This document shows positions 17,469 through 25,164 of a DNA stretch of 64,000 bases, piece after piece (position 1 is the first letter of the stretch; each line of letters begins with the position of its first letter). The position numbers were made by a program, and so were the translations under genes. Location of the stretch: positions 1,860,001 to 1,924,000 of the forward strand of contig NZ_AP025282.1 in the NCBI RefSeq assembly GCF_024347215.1, in the 5' to 3' direction. The notes beneath the pieces are model-generated. The model had not been told where the DNA came from and made no database searches. It was given only the letters and a program-made list of their open reading frames with translations. The stretch is from Aliamphritea ceti (GTDB taxonomy: Bacteria > Pseudomonadota > Gammaproteobacteria > Pseudomonadales > Balneatricaceae).

Positions 17469-18629
17469 ATGCTTTTAGAAGTCAAATCTGATGTGAAAAG
17501 TCTTGTTGATTTATGTAAAGACTACTGGCAACTAAATGATCAAGATTCGTTTACCTATACAGTTAAAGAAATTGCCGAAAAGCATTCTATGGAAGCCCAT
17601 GTCGTTAGCAACCTCGTTAGTAAGCGTGCCTATGTATCGTTCGAGGATATCTGCTGTCAGAGCTGTCGGGTTCCATATCGTCTGACTTCACGTTCTCAGT
17701 ACAAAAGCCGTAATCTATATGCAGATACCCTCTGTAAGACTTGTTCAGATGCCGAGCATCAAGCGTTGATTTATAAAAAGTTGAGCATTATCGAGTCAAT
17801 TAAGGGGGCAGTATTAAGTGATCAAAAGGATACACAGCAACTTAGCTTACAAGATAAAGTCTATCTTGCTTCTGCAATACAAGCTTTAGGGCATGAAAAC
17901 CTAGCGCAACTTACATCATTAGCTGATAACTCATCTTGTAGATTATCACCAGAAACCGCTTACGACAGGATGATTCTGAAGCACCTCATTGATAAGCGAA
18001 TTTCATGGATTAGTGATAGCACACCACTAACATCGATCCGAATTCAAGACAATGATGTTTTGAATTTAGACTTTGCCAATTGCTGCCTTGAGATACCCTT
18101 TCAGTCGTCCAAATTGATGAGTCTTATCGATGAGTTTTCTTTAGATAGTTATCAAAAAGAGCTCAAGCAAAGCGACGAATTTTTCCATCTATGTTCTGAA
18201 GTTCAGCTATTCGAGTGTTTAGCATTTCTGAAGTACAAGCTGACCGAGCATCAGTTGCATTTTTCCCCAGGTGACAAAACACGGTTGGTTATGTCTCAGT
18301 GCCTTAGATACTTTAGTGTTGCTCAGACGTACAACTTCATATGGCGAGCGGTAAAAGACTCAGCTGCATATTACATGAGAGGTGGGATTGGAAAGCGACA
18401 AGCAGCCAACTCCGTAGTAGGAAATATTTGCAAAAATATGGACAGGGCCTTAGTCAACAGTTGGGAAGTGACGCCCTTTAAAAGAAACTACAAGCTGCCT
18501 CAGTCAGCAATTAGCCAGCTTTTATTCAATACTGTTTTAAGAACTGATGATGGAGGCTTTCACTATAAGTTGAGTGATCTTAAGTCATTACATTGCGATG
18601 TCAGCACGCAGCCTCTTGCAATGGGGTAG
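17469..18629 (+). CDS. Hypothetical protein with paired CxxC motifs at the distal end of the island
   Basis: A 386-residue protein that I do not recognise. Residues about 57-90 carry CCQSC and, about 28 residues later, CKTC: a four-Cys site likely to bind zinc. The N-terminal 45 residues (TVKEIAEKHSMEAHVVSNLV) look like a small helix-turn-helix. The rest appears soluble and mixed alpha/beta; residues about 260-350 contain conserved-looking patches (RYFSVAQTYNFIWRAVKDSA, GGIGKRQAANSVVG). The start is ATG 17469 behind TTGGAG. It is the last gene before the island ends inside epmC and is divergent from an XRE regulator. Element maintenance, defence or recombination control are all possible. Confidence 0.6.
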   Translation: MLLEVKSDVKSLVDLCKDYWQLNDQDSFTYTVKEIAEKHSMEAHVVSNLVSKRAYVSFEDICCQSCRVPYRLTSRSQYKSRNLYADTLCKTCSDAEHQALIYKKLSIIESIKGAVLSDQKDTQQLSLQDKVYLASAIQALGHENLAQLTSLADNSSCRLSPETAYDRMILKHLIDKRISWISDSTPLTSIRIQDNDVLNLDFANCCLEIPFQSSKLMSLIDEFSLDSYQKELKQSDEFFHLCSEVQLFECLAFLKYKLTEHQLHFSPGDKTRLVMSQCLRYFSVAQTYNFIWRAVKDSAAYYMRGGIGKRQAANSVVGNICKNMDRALVNSWEVTPFKRNYKLPQSAISQLLFNTVLRTDDGGFHYKLSDLKSLHCDVSTQPLAMG

Positions 18630-18680
18630 GGAGCCGTACAGAATGTGATTAAGGCATCAGCTAGGTTGATGGGTTGTTAG

Positions 18681-18820
18681 GTACATCACTTAAATATAGA
18701 CTGAGTTTGATGTACAAATCAGTGTCCCATGAGCGTTTTTTGTACACTTTTAAGCAAATTTCCAATGATTAGCCCGTTTTAACTTTTTCGATATTAACCA
18801 GAGAGTTATCTATGTACATT
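18681..18820. repeat. GTACA repeats near the right end of the island
   Basis: The pentamer GTACA occurs at 18681, 18712, 18742 and 18814. The first three are 30-31 bp apart, about three helical turns. They lie between the last island gene and the epmC junction. Recombinase arm sites or a regulator array are possible readings. Confidence 0.4.
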
Positions 18821-18839
18821 AATGATTATGATGTTAGTA

Positions 18840-19196
18840 GAGCTCAGCCACTGGTGTGTAGCAGGACCCAACCGTTGGCACTTAGAAGATTTTGGCTACT
18901 GGTATAAGCCCGATGGCCGCAGTGCTGCAGAACAAGCTGAATTTGAACGGGTAGAGATAAAACCACAGGCATTCGAATGGTTATTCAGCCATGCTGCCGG
19001 ACGAAGGTTTCATTTCAGTGCGGATAATCTGGCCAGTGATATCGGTGCCAGTGAAAGCTTTAAACAAAATGTTGTTGCACAGGTTCAGCAGTTTTTATCT
19101 GATGGGCTGCCGTCCAGACCTGCATTACTGATTGCTGCTCTGCAGGAAGAGTTTGCAACTGAGCATCTGCAAGCAGAAGAGTTTACCCTGGATTAA
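18840..19196 (+). pseudogene. epmC: 3' remnant of host epmC, interrupted at its HExxH motif by the island
   Basis: The frame from GAG at 18840 encodes ELSHWCVAGPNR, DFGYWYKPDGR, FERVEIKPQAFEW and the normal C-terminus: about 118 residues, roughly the last two thirds of a host-type EpmC. The first His of HExxH is replaced by Val, and everything upstream is foreign sequence. An ATG at 18822 is open in the same frame but would make a protein without the N-terminal domain or the metal site. The codon use and richer GC match the core genes downstream. This is the right junction of the island; the matching 5' part should lie left of the window. Confidence 0.88.
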
Positions 19197-19224
19197 AAAA
19201 GCGGCTGATATGAATGTCAGCCGC
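19195..19224 (-). terminator. Rho-independent terminator after the PCu(A)C gene
   Basis: On the minus strand GCGGCTGACATTCATATCAG folds with a matching CAGCCGC and is followed by TTTTTT. It ends the copper-chaperone transcript and lies just after the epmC remnant. Confidence 0.8.
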
Positions 19225-19232
19225 CCTTGCTA

Positions 19233-19715
19233 TCAATGGTGGTGTTTTTTACCCATCGCAGCCATTACTGATTTCACCGGTACGCTGAGTTCCTGTTTGG
19301 TGCCATCATCAAACTCAAGTGTCAGATCAATGCTATCGCCTTCAGCCAAAGCCTTTTTAAGGCCAATCAGCATGATGTGATGTCCGCCTGGCTTCAGTAC
19401 AACACGTTCTTTACCGAACATTGTAATTTGAGGAATCTGGCGCATTTGCATTTCGCCGTTTTCGCCGTGCTTATGGGTGTGCATTTCAACTTTATCAGCC
19501 ACTGAACTGTCTACTTTAATCAGGGCAACCTGTTCCTTACCTTTGTTGTTCAGGTCCATGAAGGCGGCACTGTTCATTTGTCCCGGTGGCACAGCACGGG
19601 CATAAGGGTGATCAACTTCCACTTCCGCAAAAGCAGCACTGCTGACAGTCAGGCCGGCTAAAAATAGTCCGGTTGATAGCAAGCGGTTGAGTGACTGAGG
19701 GAATAAATTGCGCAT
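19233..19715 (-). CDS. Periplasmic copper chaperone PCu(A)C
   Basis: PCu(A)C proteins deliver copper to the CuA or CuB sites of haem-copper oxidases. The 160-residue protein has a signal peptide (to about residue 30, AFA-EVE). Family motifs are HPYARAVPPGQMNSAAFM, the ligand stretch EMHTHKH...MQMRQ, and GGHHIMLIGLKK. It ends in a His tail. It lies on the same strand as the SCO gene, 100 nt downstream. This is core copper-delivery machinery, consistent with the cbb3 oxidase in this genome, and is separate from the island's resistance genes. Confidence 0.9.
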   Translation of the reverse strand: MRNLFPQSLNRLLSTGLFLAGLTVSSAAFAEVEVDHPYARAVPPGQMNSAAFMDLNNKGKEQVALIKVDSSVADKVEMHTHKHGENGEMQMRQIPQITMFGKERVVLKPGGHHIMLIGLKKALAEGDSIDLTLEFDDGTKQELSVPVKSVMAAMGKKHHH

Positions 19716-19814
19716 AGTGGTTCCTTTTATGCAGTTGTGCTGATGCGGTTTAATTTTCTGGATGTAACTGGTCAGATTCAGATCAGGTGTGATGAGCCAT
19801 TTTTGCTTCGGGCA

Positions 19815-20417
19815 TCAGCCCTGAGCCAGCAGTTCACGAATGGCTAAGGCGACATCATCCGGTGAGGTGCCGTGTGACAGTGCTTTCGAAAACTGACCAC
19901 GCTGATCAATCAGATAAGTGCGTGAAGAATGATCTACGGCGTATCCCATCGCTGAATCGCCCATATCGACTATTTTATAGAATGCACCGTAACGTTTGAC
20001 GATATCGTCTATCGCGGTTCTTTCGCCTGTCAGGCCAACCATGGTTGGAAAGAAGAACTTGCTGTATTGCGCCAGTTTTTCAGGAGTATCCCGTTCAGGG
20101 TCAACGCTGATAAATACCGACTGTACCTGAGCGGCATCTTCAGGGGAAAGGTTCTTCAGTGCCTGGGACATAATTGCCAGTGAAGTAGGGCAGACGTCAG
20201 GACAGGATGCGTAACCGATATACATAGCAACGACTTTACCGCGGTAGTCGGAAAGCGAAACTTTGCCCTCAGCAGATTCTAAGGTAAATTCCCCACCTAA
20301 CTGATTTAAGCCATTAGTGTTAGATTTCTCGGGTGAGAGGTAAAGCGCCACTGCCAAACCTGTCAGCAGGCAGAGTGTCAGAATCAGCAAATTACGTAGC
20401 GTAGAAAATGAAGTCAT
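19815..20417 (-). CDS. SCO1/SenC family copper chaperone
   Basis: A 200-residue membrane-anchored thioredoxin-fold protein. An N-terminal helix (about 8-26) is followed by the copper site CPDVCPTS (about residues 73-80) and the distal ligand His in VDHSSRTYLI. SCO proteins insert copper into cytochrome oxidase. It starts inside the stop of the preceding gene (TAATG) and precedes PCu(A)C, its usual functional partner. Confidence 0.92.
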   Translation of the reverse strand: MTSFSTLRNLLILTLCLLTGLAVALYLSPEKSNTNGLNQLGGEFTLESAEGKVSLSDYRGKVVAMYIGYASCPDVCPTSLAIMSQALKNLSPEDAAQVQSVFISVDPERDTPEKLAQYSKFFFPTMVGLTGERTAIDDIVKRYGAFYKIVDMGDSAMGYAVDHSSRTYLIDQRGQFSKALSHGTSPDDVALAIRELLAQG

Positions 20418-20905
20418 TATTTTGCCTTAAAACCGAACTGAGATTTGATTGTGCCGTTTGGCGTGTCGACTAATACAGTGGCCTGCCAGTGCATTTCTCC
20501 GGTGGTGCAAACGCCCAGTACTGCCTGACCCTGAAATAAGCCTGCCTGATCCTGCGCCGGTGAAAATTGTGTCTGATTCGGCCCCATGAACATATCCACA
20601 CCCTGAAGGTCGAGCATTACGTTACTGGTTTCTATTCCTTCTACCTTAACCTGCCATTCGGTGGGTTGCATAGAAGAGATCTCCGCAGATACCGGTTCTA
20701 AGGTGACGCTGAAGCCGTCGCCCTGTGCGGTACAGGCGGACAAGCTAACGTCACAGTCAGGTACAGAGAGTTCGATTTCGGCCGGCTCAAGCAGGTTAAA
20801 GTGCTCGGCAAACAGCCAAAGAACAGCTAAAGCTGCAACTAACAGTAAAGTACTGAGCACAGGCAATAAAGACTTCTTGCCAGAAGAAACTGTGTTACTG
20901 GTCAT
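20417..20905 (-). CDS. Membrane-anchored periplasmic hypothetical protein of the SCO operon
   Basis: A 162-residue protein with one N-terminal helix (about 14-32) and a periplasmic beta-rich domain. Three Cys (PDCDVSLSAC and LGVC) could form a disulphide or bind metal. No family is recognised with confidence. It is translationally coupled to the SCO gene, so a role in oxidase copper assembly or redox maintenance of SCO is likely but inferred. Confidence 0.65.
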   Translation of the reverse strand: MTSNTVSSGKKSLLPVLSTLLLVAALAVLWLFAEHFNLLEPAEIELSVPDCDVSLSACTAQGDGFSVTLEPVSAEISSMQPTEWQVKVEGIETSNVMLDLQGVDMFMGPNQTQFSPAQDQAGLFQGQAVLGVCTTGEMHWQATVLVDTPNGTIKSQFGFKAK

Positions 20906-21064
20906 CGGGTTACATCTAATATTCAGAATATAGGCTTATTATCGTTATAAATCTGTCAGATAGCTATGTGGCAGATTGTCGCAATTGTGCTGAAGTTGCA
21001 TTTAGCAGGCGACTTGGCTAACGTCAAAATGACATCAGCGCACCTGTACACAAGGAAATACTGC

Positions 21065-22390
21065 ATGGTTATGCAATGGGATCGGTTACTGACAACAAAG
21101 CGTTACGGACACGAGCAGGTAACACCGGAAGAAATTGGCCGCAGCCATTTTCATAAAGATCACGACCGGATCATCTTTTCCAGTGCCTTCCGGCGGTTGG
21201 GGCGTAAGACTCAGGTGCACCCTTTAGCGCTGAATGATCATATACATACTCGGTTGACGCACAGTATAGAAGTAGGCAGTGTTGGCCGCAGTCTGGGTAT
21301 CCGGGTAGGGGAACTGTTACAGGACCAGCTGCCGCACTGGGTATCCGCTTATGATCTCGGCACTATCGTTCAGTCTGCCTGTCTGGCACATGATATTGGT
21401 AACCCACCTTTTGGGCATGCCGGTGAATATGCTATCCGCGACTGGTTTAAGCATAAGGCCGGCGACAGGTTACTTGACGGCGTATCGGACCTGCAGCGCA
21501 AAGATCTGGAAACCTTTGAAGGTAACGCTCAGGGCTTTCGGGTTGTCACCCGTATTGAAAACCACCTGTTTAATGGTGGCCTGCGTCTGACGTTTCCTAC
21601 CTTAGGTACCTTACTTAAGTATCCCTGGACGGTTGAAAATGCCAGTACTAAAGGTAAGTTCAGCTGTTTTCTGACTGAGCTGGAAATAATGCACAGCCTG
21701 AGTAAAGAACTTGGTCTGGTTCAATTGGGTGATAATCACTGGTGCCGTCACCCGCTGGCGTATCTGATGGAAGCGGCAGATGACATTTGCTATGCCATTC
21801 TTGATCTGGAAGACGCTATCGAACTGAATATTCTTGGCTTTGAAGATATCAAACCGATTCTGCTGCAGCTTTGTGGTGACTTGGAATACGACGATGAGAT
21901 TTTTGCGACCCAGGCGTCTGCCCGCCGTAAAATCTCTGCTCTTCGGGGTAAAGCCATGGAGAACATGGTTGAGTCCACGGTACAGGCGTACATGGCAAAC
22001 CTGCCTGCCATTATGAATGGCGAGTATCAGGGGGAGTTGTTAAGTGACGGCAGCACCGATGTGCGAGATGGTTTAAAGAAGGCTAAAGCGCTGGCACGGG
22101 ACAGGGTCTTTCCGGATAACCGTAAAGCAGAATTAGAAGTGGGTGCGTACAGTACATTAGGTACCTTGCTGGATGCTTTTTGTCATGCTGCCTATGAGTT
22201 ACATTGTGGTGGTCATGAGAACCTGAGCTATCGTAGCCAGAAGATTATCAGCCTGATGGGCATTCACAGTCCGCAACCGGAATGGGATTTATATCCTTCT
22301 TACATGCGGGTACTCGATTTCATCGGTGGGATGACCGATAATTACGCAGCCTATCTGGCCCGGCAAATTGGTGGAATGGCAAATTCCTGA
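21065..22390 (+). CDS. dgt: Deoxyguanosinetriphosphate triphosphohydrolase (dGTPase)
   Basis: An HD-domain nucleotidase that cleaves dNTPs, typically dGTP, to nucleoside and triphosphate. The 441-residue protein shows the metal ligands in RLTHSIEV and CLAHDIGNPPFGHAGE, and the N-terminal RRLGRKTQV motif of the family. ATG 21065 is chosen because AAGGA lies about 7 nt upstream; the open frame starts at 20966 with an unlikely extension. Length fits the shorter dGTPase subfamily. It is divergent from the SCO operon. Confidence 0.92.
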   Translation: MVMQWDRLLTTKRYGHEQVTPEEIGRSHFHKDHDRIIFSSAFRRLGRKTQVHPLALNDHIHTRLTHSIEVGSVGRSLGIRVGELLQDQLPHWVSAYDLGTIVQSACLAHDIGNPPFGHAGEYAIRDWFKHKAGDRLLDGVSDLQRKDLETFEGNAQGFRVVTRIENHLFNGGLRLTFPTLGTLLKYPWTVENASTKGKFSCFLTELEIMHSLSKELGLVQLGDNHWCRHPLAYLMEAADDICYAILDLEDAIELNILGFEDIKPILLQLCGDLEYDDEIFATQASARRKISALRGKAMENMVESTVQAYMANLPAIMNGEYQGELLSDGSTDVRDGLKKAKALARDRVFPDNRKAELEVGAYSTLGTLLDAFCHAAYELHCGGHENLSYRSQKIISLMGIHSPQPEWDLYPSYMRVLDFIGGMTDNYAAYLARQIGGMANS

Positions 22391-22425
22391 CCGGGCTGAG
22401 TTTATAAATTCTGGAGTATTGAACA

Positions 22426-22797
22426 GTGTCCATGCGTGATCAGTTAAGTGGCTTGGTATTTTCGACTGAGAAAGGGCAGATGTGTCCGGGATGTCAGCAA
22501 GCCGTGGATGAATGTGCCTGTAACTCGCTGGCAGAAGAACAACGCCTGGAACAGTTAGACGGTGTGGTACGTATCCGCCGTGAAACTGCAGGCCGTAAAG
22601 GCAAAGGCGTGACTACTGTGACCGGCGTACCGCTGGCCGAGAAAGCACTCAAGCAACTGGCGAAAAAGTTAAAACAGCAATGCGGCACCGGCGGTTCGGT
22701 TAAAGACGGCATCATCGAAATTCAGGGTGACCACCGGGATACGCTGAAACTGGCATTAGAAAAGCAAGGCTATACAGTAAAACTGGCCGGTGGCTGA
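22426..22797 (+). CDS. YciH/SUI1-family translation factor
   Basis: A 123-residue protein with an eIF1/SUI1 domain in the C-terminal 80 residues (GRKGKGVTTVTGVPL, GTGGSVKDGIIEIQGDHRD). The N-terminal part has Cys pairs (CPGCQQAVDECAC), as in many YciH proteins. Bacterial YciH is thought to influence start-codon selection fidelity. The start is GTG 22426; the ATG at 22432 is also possible. It lies 35 nt after dgt on the same strand. Confidence 0.88.
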   Translation: MSMRDQLSGLVFSTEKGQMCPGCQQAVDECACNSLAEEQRLEQLDGVVRIRRETAGRKGKGVTTVTGVPLAEKALKQLAKKLKQQCGTGGSVKDGIIEIQGDHRDTLKLALEKQGYTVKLAGG

Positions 22798-22827
22798 ACC
22801 TAAAGAACTAACAGGAAGAAAGATGCG

Positions 22828-22941
22828 ATGAAGAAGAGTAAACGTATTTGTACTACCTGCCTGATGCTGAGGTTCATGCTGGTATTTCTTGCCTGTGTTG
22901 GCGTGTTCCTGCTGAACGGTGTTTATCAGTTTTGGGGCTGA
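22828..22941 (+). CDS. Small membrane peptide, 37 residues
   Basis: A 37-residue open frame with a GGAAG ribosome site at about 22813. It has a basic N-terminus, two Cys (ICTTC) and one hydrophobic helix (MLVFLACVGVFLLNGVY). It is a plausible single-pass membrane peptide in the YciH transcript. There is no homology evidence, only form and position. Confidence 0.4.
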   Translation: MKKSKRICTTCLMLRFMLVFLACVGVFLLNGVYQFWG

Positions 22942-23064
22942 GTTTCAGTTTCTTATTAACAGTCCGTTTTCGATCCCGTTTTGAAAGTCCGCTTTTAGAG
23001 CTCGTATTAAAAGTCAGCTTATAGAGCAGGGTTTGTAGAAACCGGTTTTGGAATTGGAATAAAC

Positions 23065-23093
23065 AAAAAGCCCTGCAAATGCAGGGCTTTTTT
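23065..23093. terminator. Bidirectional Rho-independent terminator
   Basis: The stem AAAAGCCCTGC/GCAGGGCTTTT has a 4-nt loop (AAAT). It is flanked by A and T runs, so it can serve both dgt-yciH and the converging reductase gene. Confidence 0.9.
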
Positions 23094-23157
23094 GTTGAGA
23101 GCTTTTACAAGCTGTTTTATCTAGAGCTTTGCTCTGATGCTATGCCTTGTAAATGTC

Positions 23158-24150
23158 TCAGGCAATATTAGCCAGCGGTGGCGTATCGAAGTCCTGTAAA
23201 TGCTGTTCTGCCAGATTCAGTTCCAGCGTTGCCTTAAGCAGTTTGAACAAACGAATAGTGCCGTCGATCTCTTCCTTACGGTTAGTCAGGCTTTCAATGT
23301 TAAGCCCTAAAGGAATTCCTAACTCAACACAGGCATCGATAATCTGCTGCAGGTTATTGCGGCATACGCGAATCGATTCAGCCAGTGGGTTATTCGCCTC
23401 AATAATCTGTTCACGGGTGTTCTGCGGTACAGAAATACCCAACCACTGCATAAAGTCCAAAGTCTTCTCGCTGCCGCACGGGCTGAAGGTCAGAATCAGT
23501 CGCTTCGGCTGTAACTTCTGACGGCGGCACTCAGCGGCATAATCCTTACACAGCTGAATGGTCGCTTCCGGGTTATAGACCGCCTGAGTGATGAAATACT
23601 CACAACCCTGCTGAGTCTTTTCAATCAAACGTAAGTGCTCATTAGCTTTGCTGGCGTGTCGCTCTGCAATGGCCACACCGCCCAGGTGAAAGTCCAGCGG
23701 GTGCTGCTGTAGCGCATGGTAAGCCGCCGGCAACGGAAAATTTGTACCCTGGCTAGTTGCCGGGCTACCAACTAATACCAAATCGCGAACGCCATTTGGG
23801 CTCCAGGCTGTATCCAGCCACTGATCAAACTCCAGGCGGTTTTCTTCAGCGGCACTTTTATAAGTGATTACTGGCAGGCCTGATGTAGTGCGTAGCAGGG
23901 CTGAGTAATCACGGGAGTCATGGGTACGGCAGAAGGGAAAAGGCCTTGGTTCCGGATTACGGGAGGTCTCGTCCTGAATGTCATATACCACCAGGCCGTC
24001 GTACTCGATGTTTTCCAGACGCTGTACCAGCTTAGCAGCAATGGTCTGCATCTCCATCATAGCAACCGTACGCTTAGGTGGCGTGGTGCCGATGAAGTAA
24101 ACTCCACGGCCTGGATCGCTAAACTTGGTCTTAAGAGATGATTCGAACAT
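23158..24150 (-). CDS. Methylenetetrahydrofolate reductase
   Basis: A 330-residue protein of the flavin-dependent MetF family, which reduces 5,10-methylene- to 5-methyl-tetrahydrofolate. Features seen are VYDIQDETSR, HDSRDY, VLVGSPATSQG, a GGVAIAERH strand and CEYFITQAVYN, corresponding to the MetF FFVTQ region. It is somewhat longer than E. coli MetF (296) and diverged; a separate subfamily paralogue is possible. It is divergently transcribed from the DUF1285 gene. Confidence 0.75.
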   Translation of the reverse strand: MFESSLKTKFSDPGRGVYFIGTTPPKRTVAMMEMQTIAAKLVQRLENIEYDGLVVYDIQDETSRNPEPRPFPFCRTHDSRDYSALLRTTSGLPVITYKSAAEENRLEFDQWLDTAWSPNGVRDLVLVGSPATSQGTNFPLPAAYHALQQHPLDFHLGGVAIAERHASKANEHLRLIEKTQQGCEYFITQAVYNPEATIQLCKDYAAECRRQKLQPKRLILTFSPCGSEKTLDFMQWLGISVPQNTREQIIEANNPLAESIRVCRNNLQQIIDACVELGIPLGLNIESLTNRKEEIDGTIRLFKLLKATLELNLAEQHLQDFDTPPLANIA

Positions 24151-24363
24151 GATTGTTTCCGCTATGCTTTATAGAAGTACGAGTTGTTAGTTAGAGGCTT
24201 TTAGGTACAAGCTTTAACTGCGAGACAGTGTAACAATGAACGTAATTCATGTAATTGGTAAAATACTTGAAATTATTTTGATTAAAAGTGAATCTCGTTA
24301 ATGTAACTTGGCGAAAACTTAATATGCCTGCTCTGTGAGTAAGCTTGTTTTAGGAAATATCCC

Positions 24364-24933
24364 GTGTCTAAGAAGACGTTAGACCTGGCAGAAGTAGCCG
24401 GGCAGCTTAAAGAACATCAGAAAACCCGATCGCTACCTCCAGTGCATTTATGGAAACCGGATTTCAGTGGCGACATTGATATGCAGATCCGTGCCGACGG
24501 CACCTGGTGGCATGAAGGCGGGCAAATCAAACGCCCGGCAATGGTGACTATGTTTGCCAGTATTCTGTGGCATGAAGCTGACGAATACTTTCTGGTAACA
24601 CCGGTCGAAAAAGTCCGCATTCAGGTGGAAGACGTACCGCTGTTTGTCACAGAAATGAAGGTGGAAGAGGTTGATGGCCTGCAGGTGCTAACCTTTATTA
24701 CCAGCACAGAAGACGAAATCACCGCAGGTGTGGATCATCTTATACGGGTTGAAACCGACCCCGAAACGGAAGAACCTTCGCCCTACATTATGGTGCGCTA
24801 CGGTATGGAAGCACGCTTAAACCGCAATGTGTTCTACCAACTGGCAGAACTGGCCTACGAGGTAGAGATTAGCGGTCAGCAACATCTAATGGTAGACAGC
24901 GCGGGCATGCAGTTCAGTCTCGGGACTTTTTAA
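24364..24933 (+). CDS. DUF1285 family protein
   Basis: A 189-residue cytoplasmic protein with the DUF1285 pattern: DIDMQIRADGTWWHEGG, a motif with paired Trp-His, then VEDVPLFVTEM and a beta-rich C-terminal half. The function of the family is not established. The start is GTG 24364 with GGAAAT upstream. It is the last core gene before the cassette cluster. Confidence 0.8.
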   Translation: MSKKTLDLAEVAGQLKEHQKTRSLPPVHLWKPDFSGDIDMQIRADGTWWHEGGQIKRPAMVTMFASILWHEADEYFLVTPVEKVRIQVEDVPLFVTEMKVEEVDGLQVLTFITSTEDEITAGVDHLIRVETDPETEEPSPYIMVRYGMEARLNRNVFYQLAELAYEVEISGQQHLMVDSAGMQFSLGTF

Positions 24934-25078
24934 TAGAGTAATTTTTACAAGCCGATACGCTGGCGACAGTGATATTGGCTTGTGTATTTTCCAGTCATCG
25001 TTTCTGTGTAAATGAACAGTTTATTGTGAAATATGCGAAAAGCAGGCTAAGCAGGCAGAGTGCCGAAATCGTGAAAAA

Positions 25079-25150
25079 ATTTAACAAGTCAATCAACTTC
25101 GCTCCTTCGCGCCGGACGCGTTAAAGCGTTTTGGTATTGAGGCGTTAGCT
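25079..25150 (+). other. attC-like site 0 (start of cassette cluster)
   Basis: R'' ATTTAAC (25079) fits the consensus RYYYAAC. The R' position holds GTTAGCT (25144). Inner arms TCAAT and ATTGA pair across the site. It is 72 bp long. Its R'' is the exact complement of the last R' in the cluster (GTTAAAT at 26508), as expected if two cassettes entered one original site. Confidence 0.6.
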
Positions 25151-25164
25151 GTTAAGGATAGATC

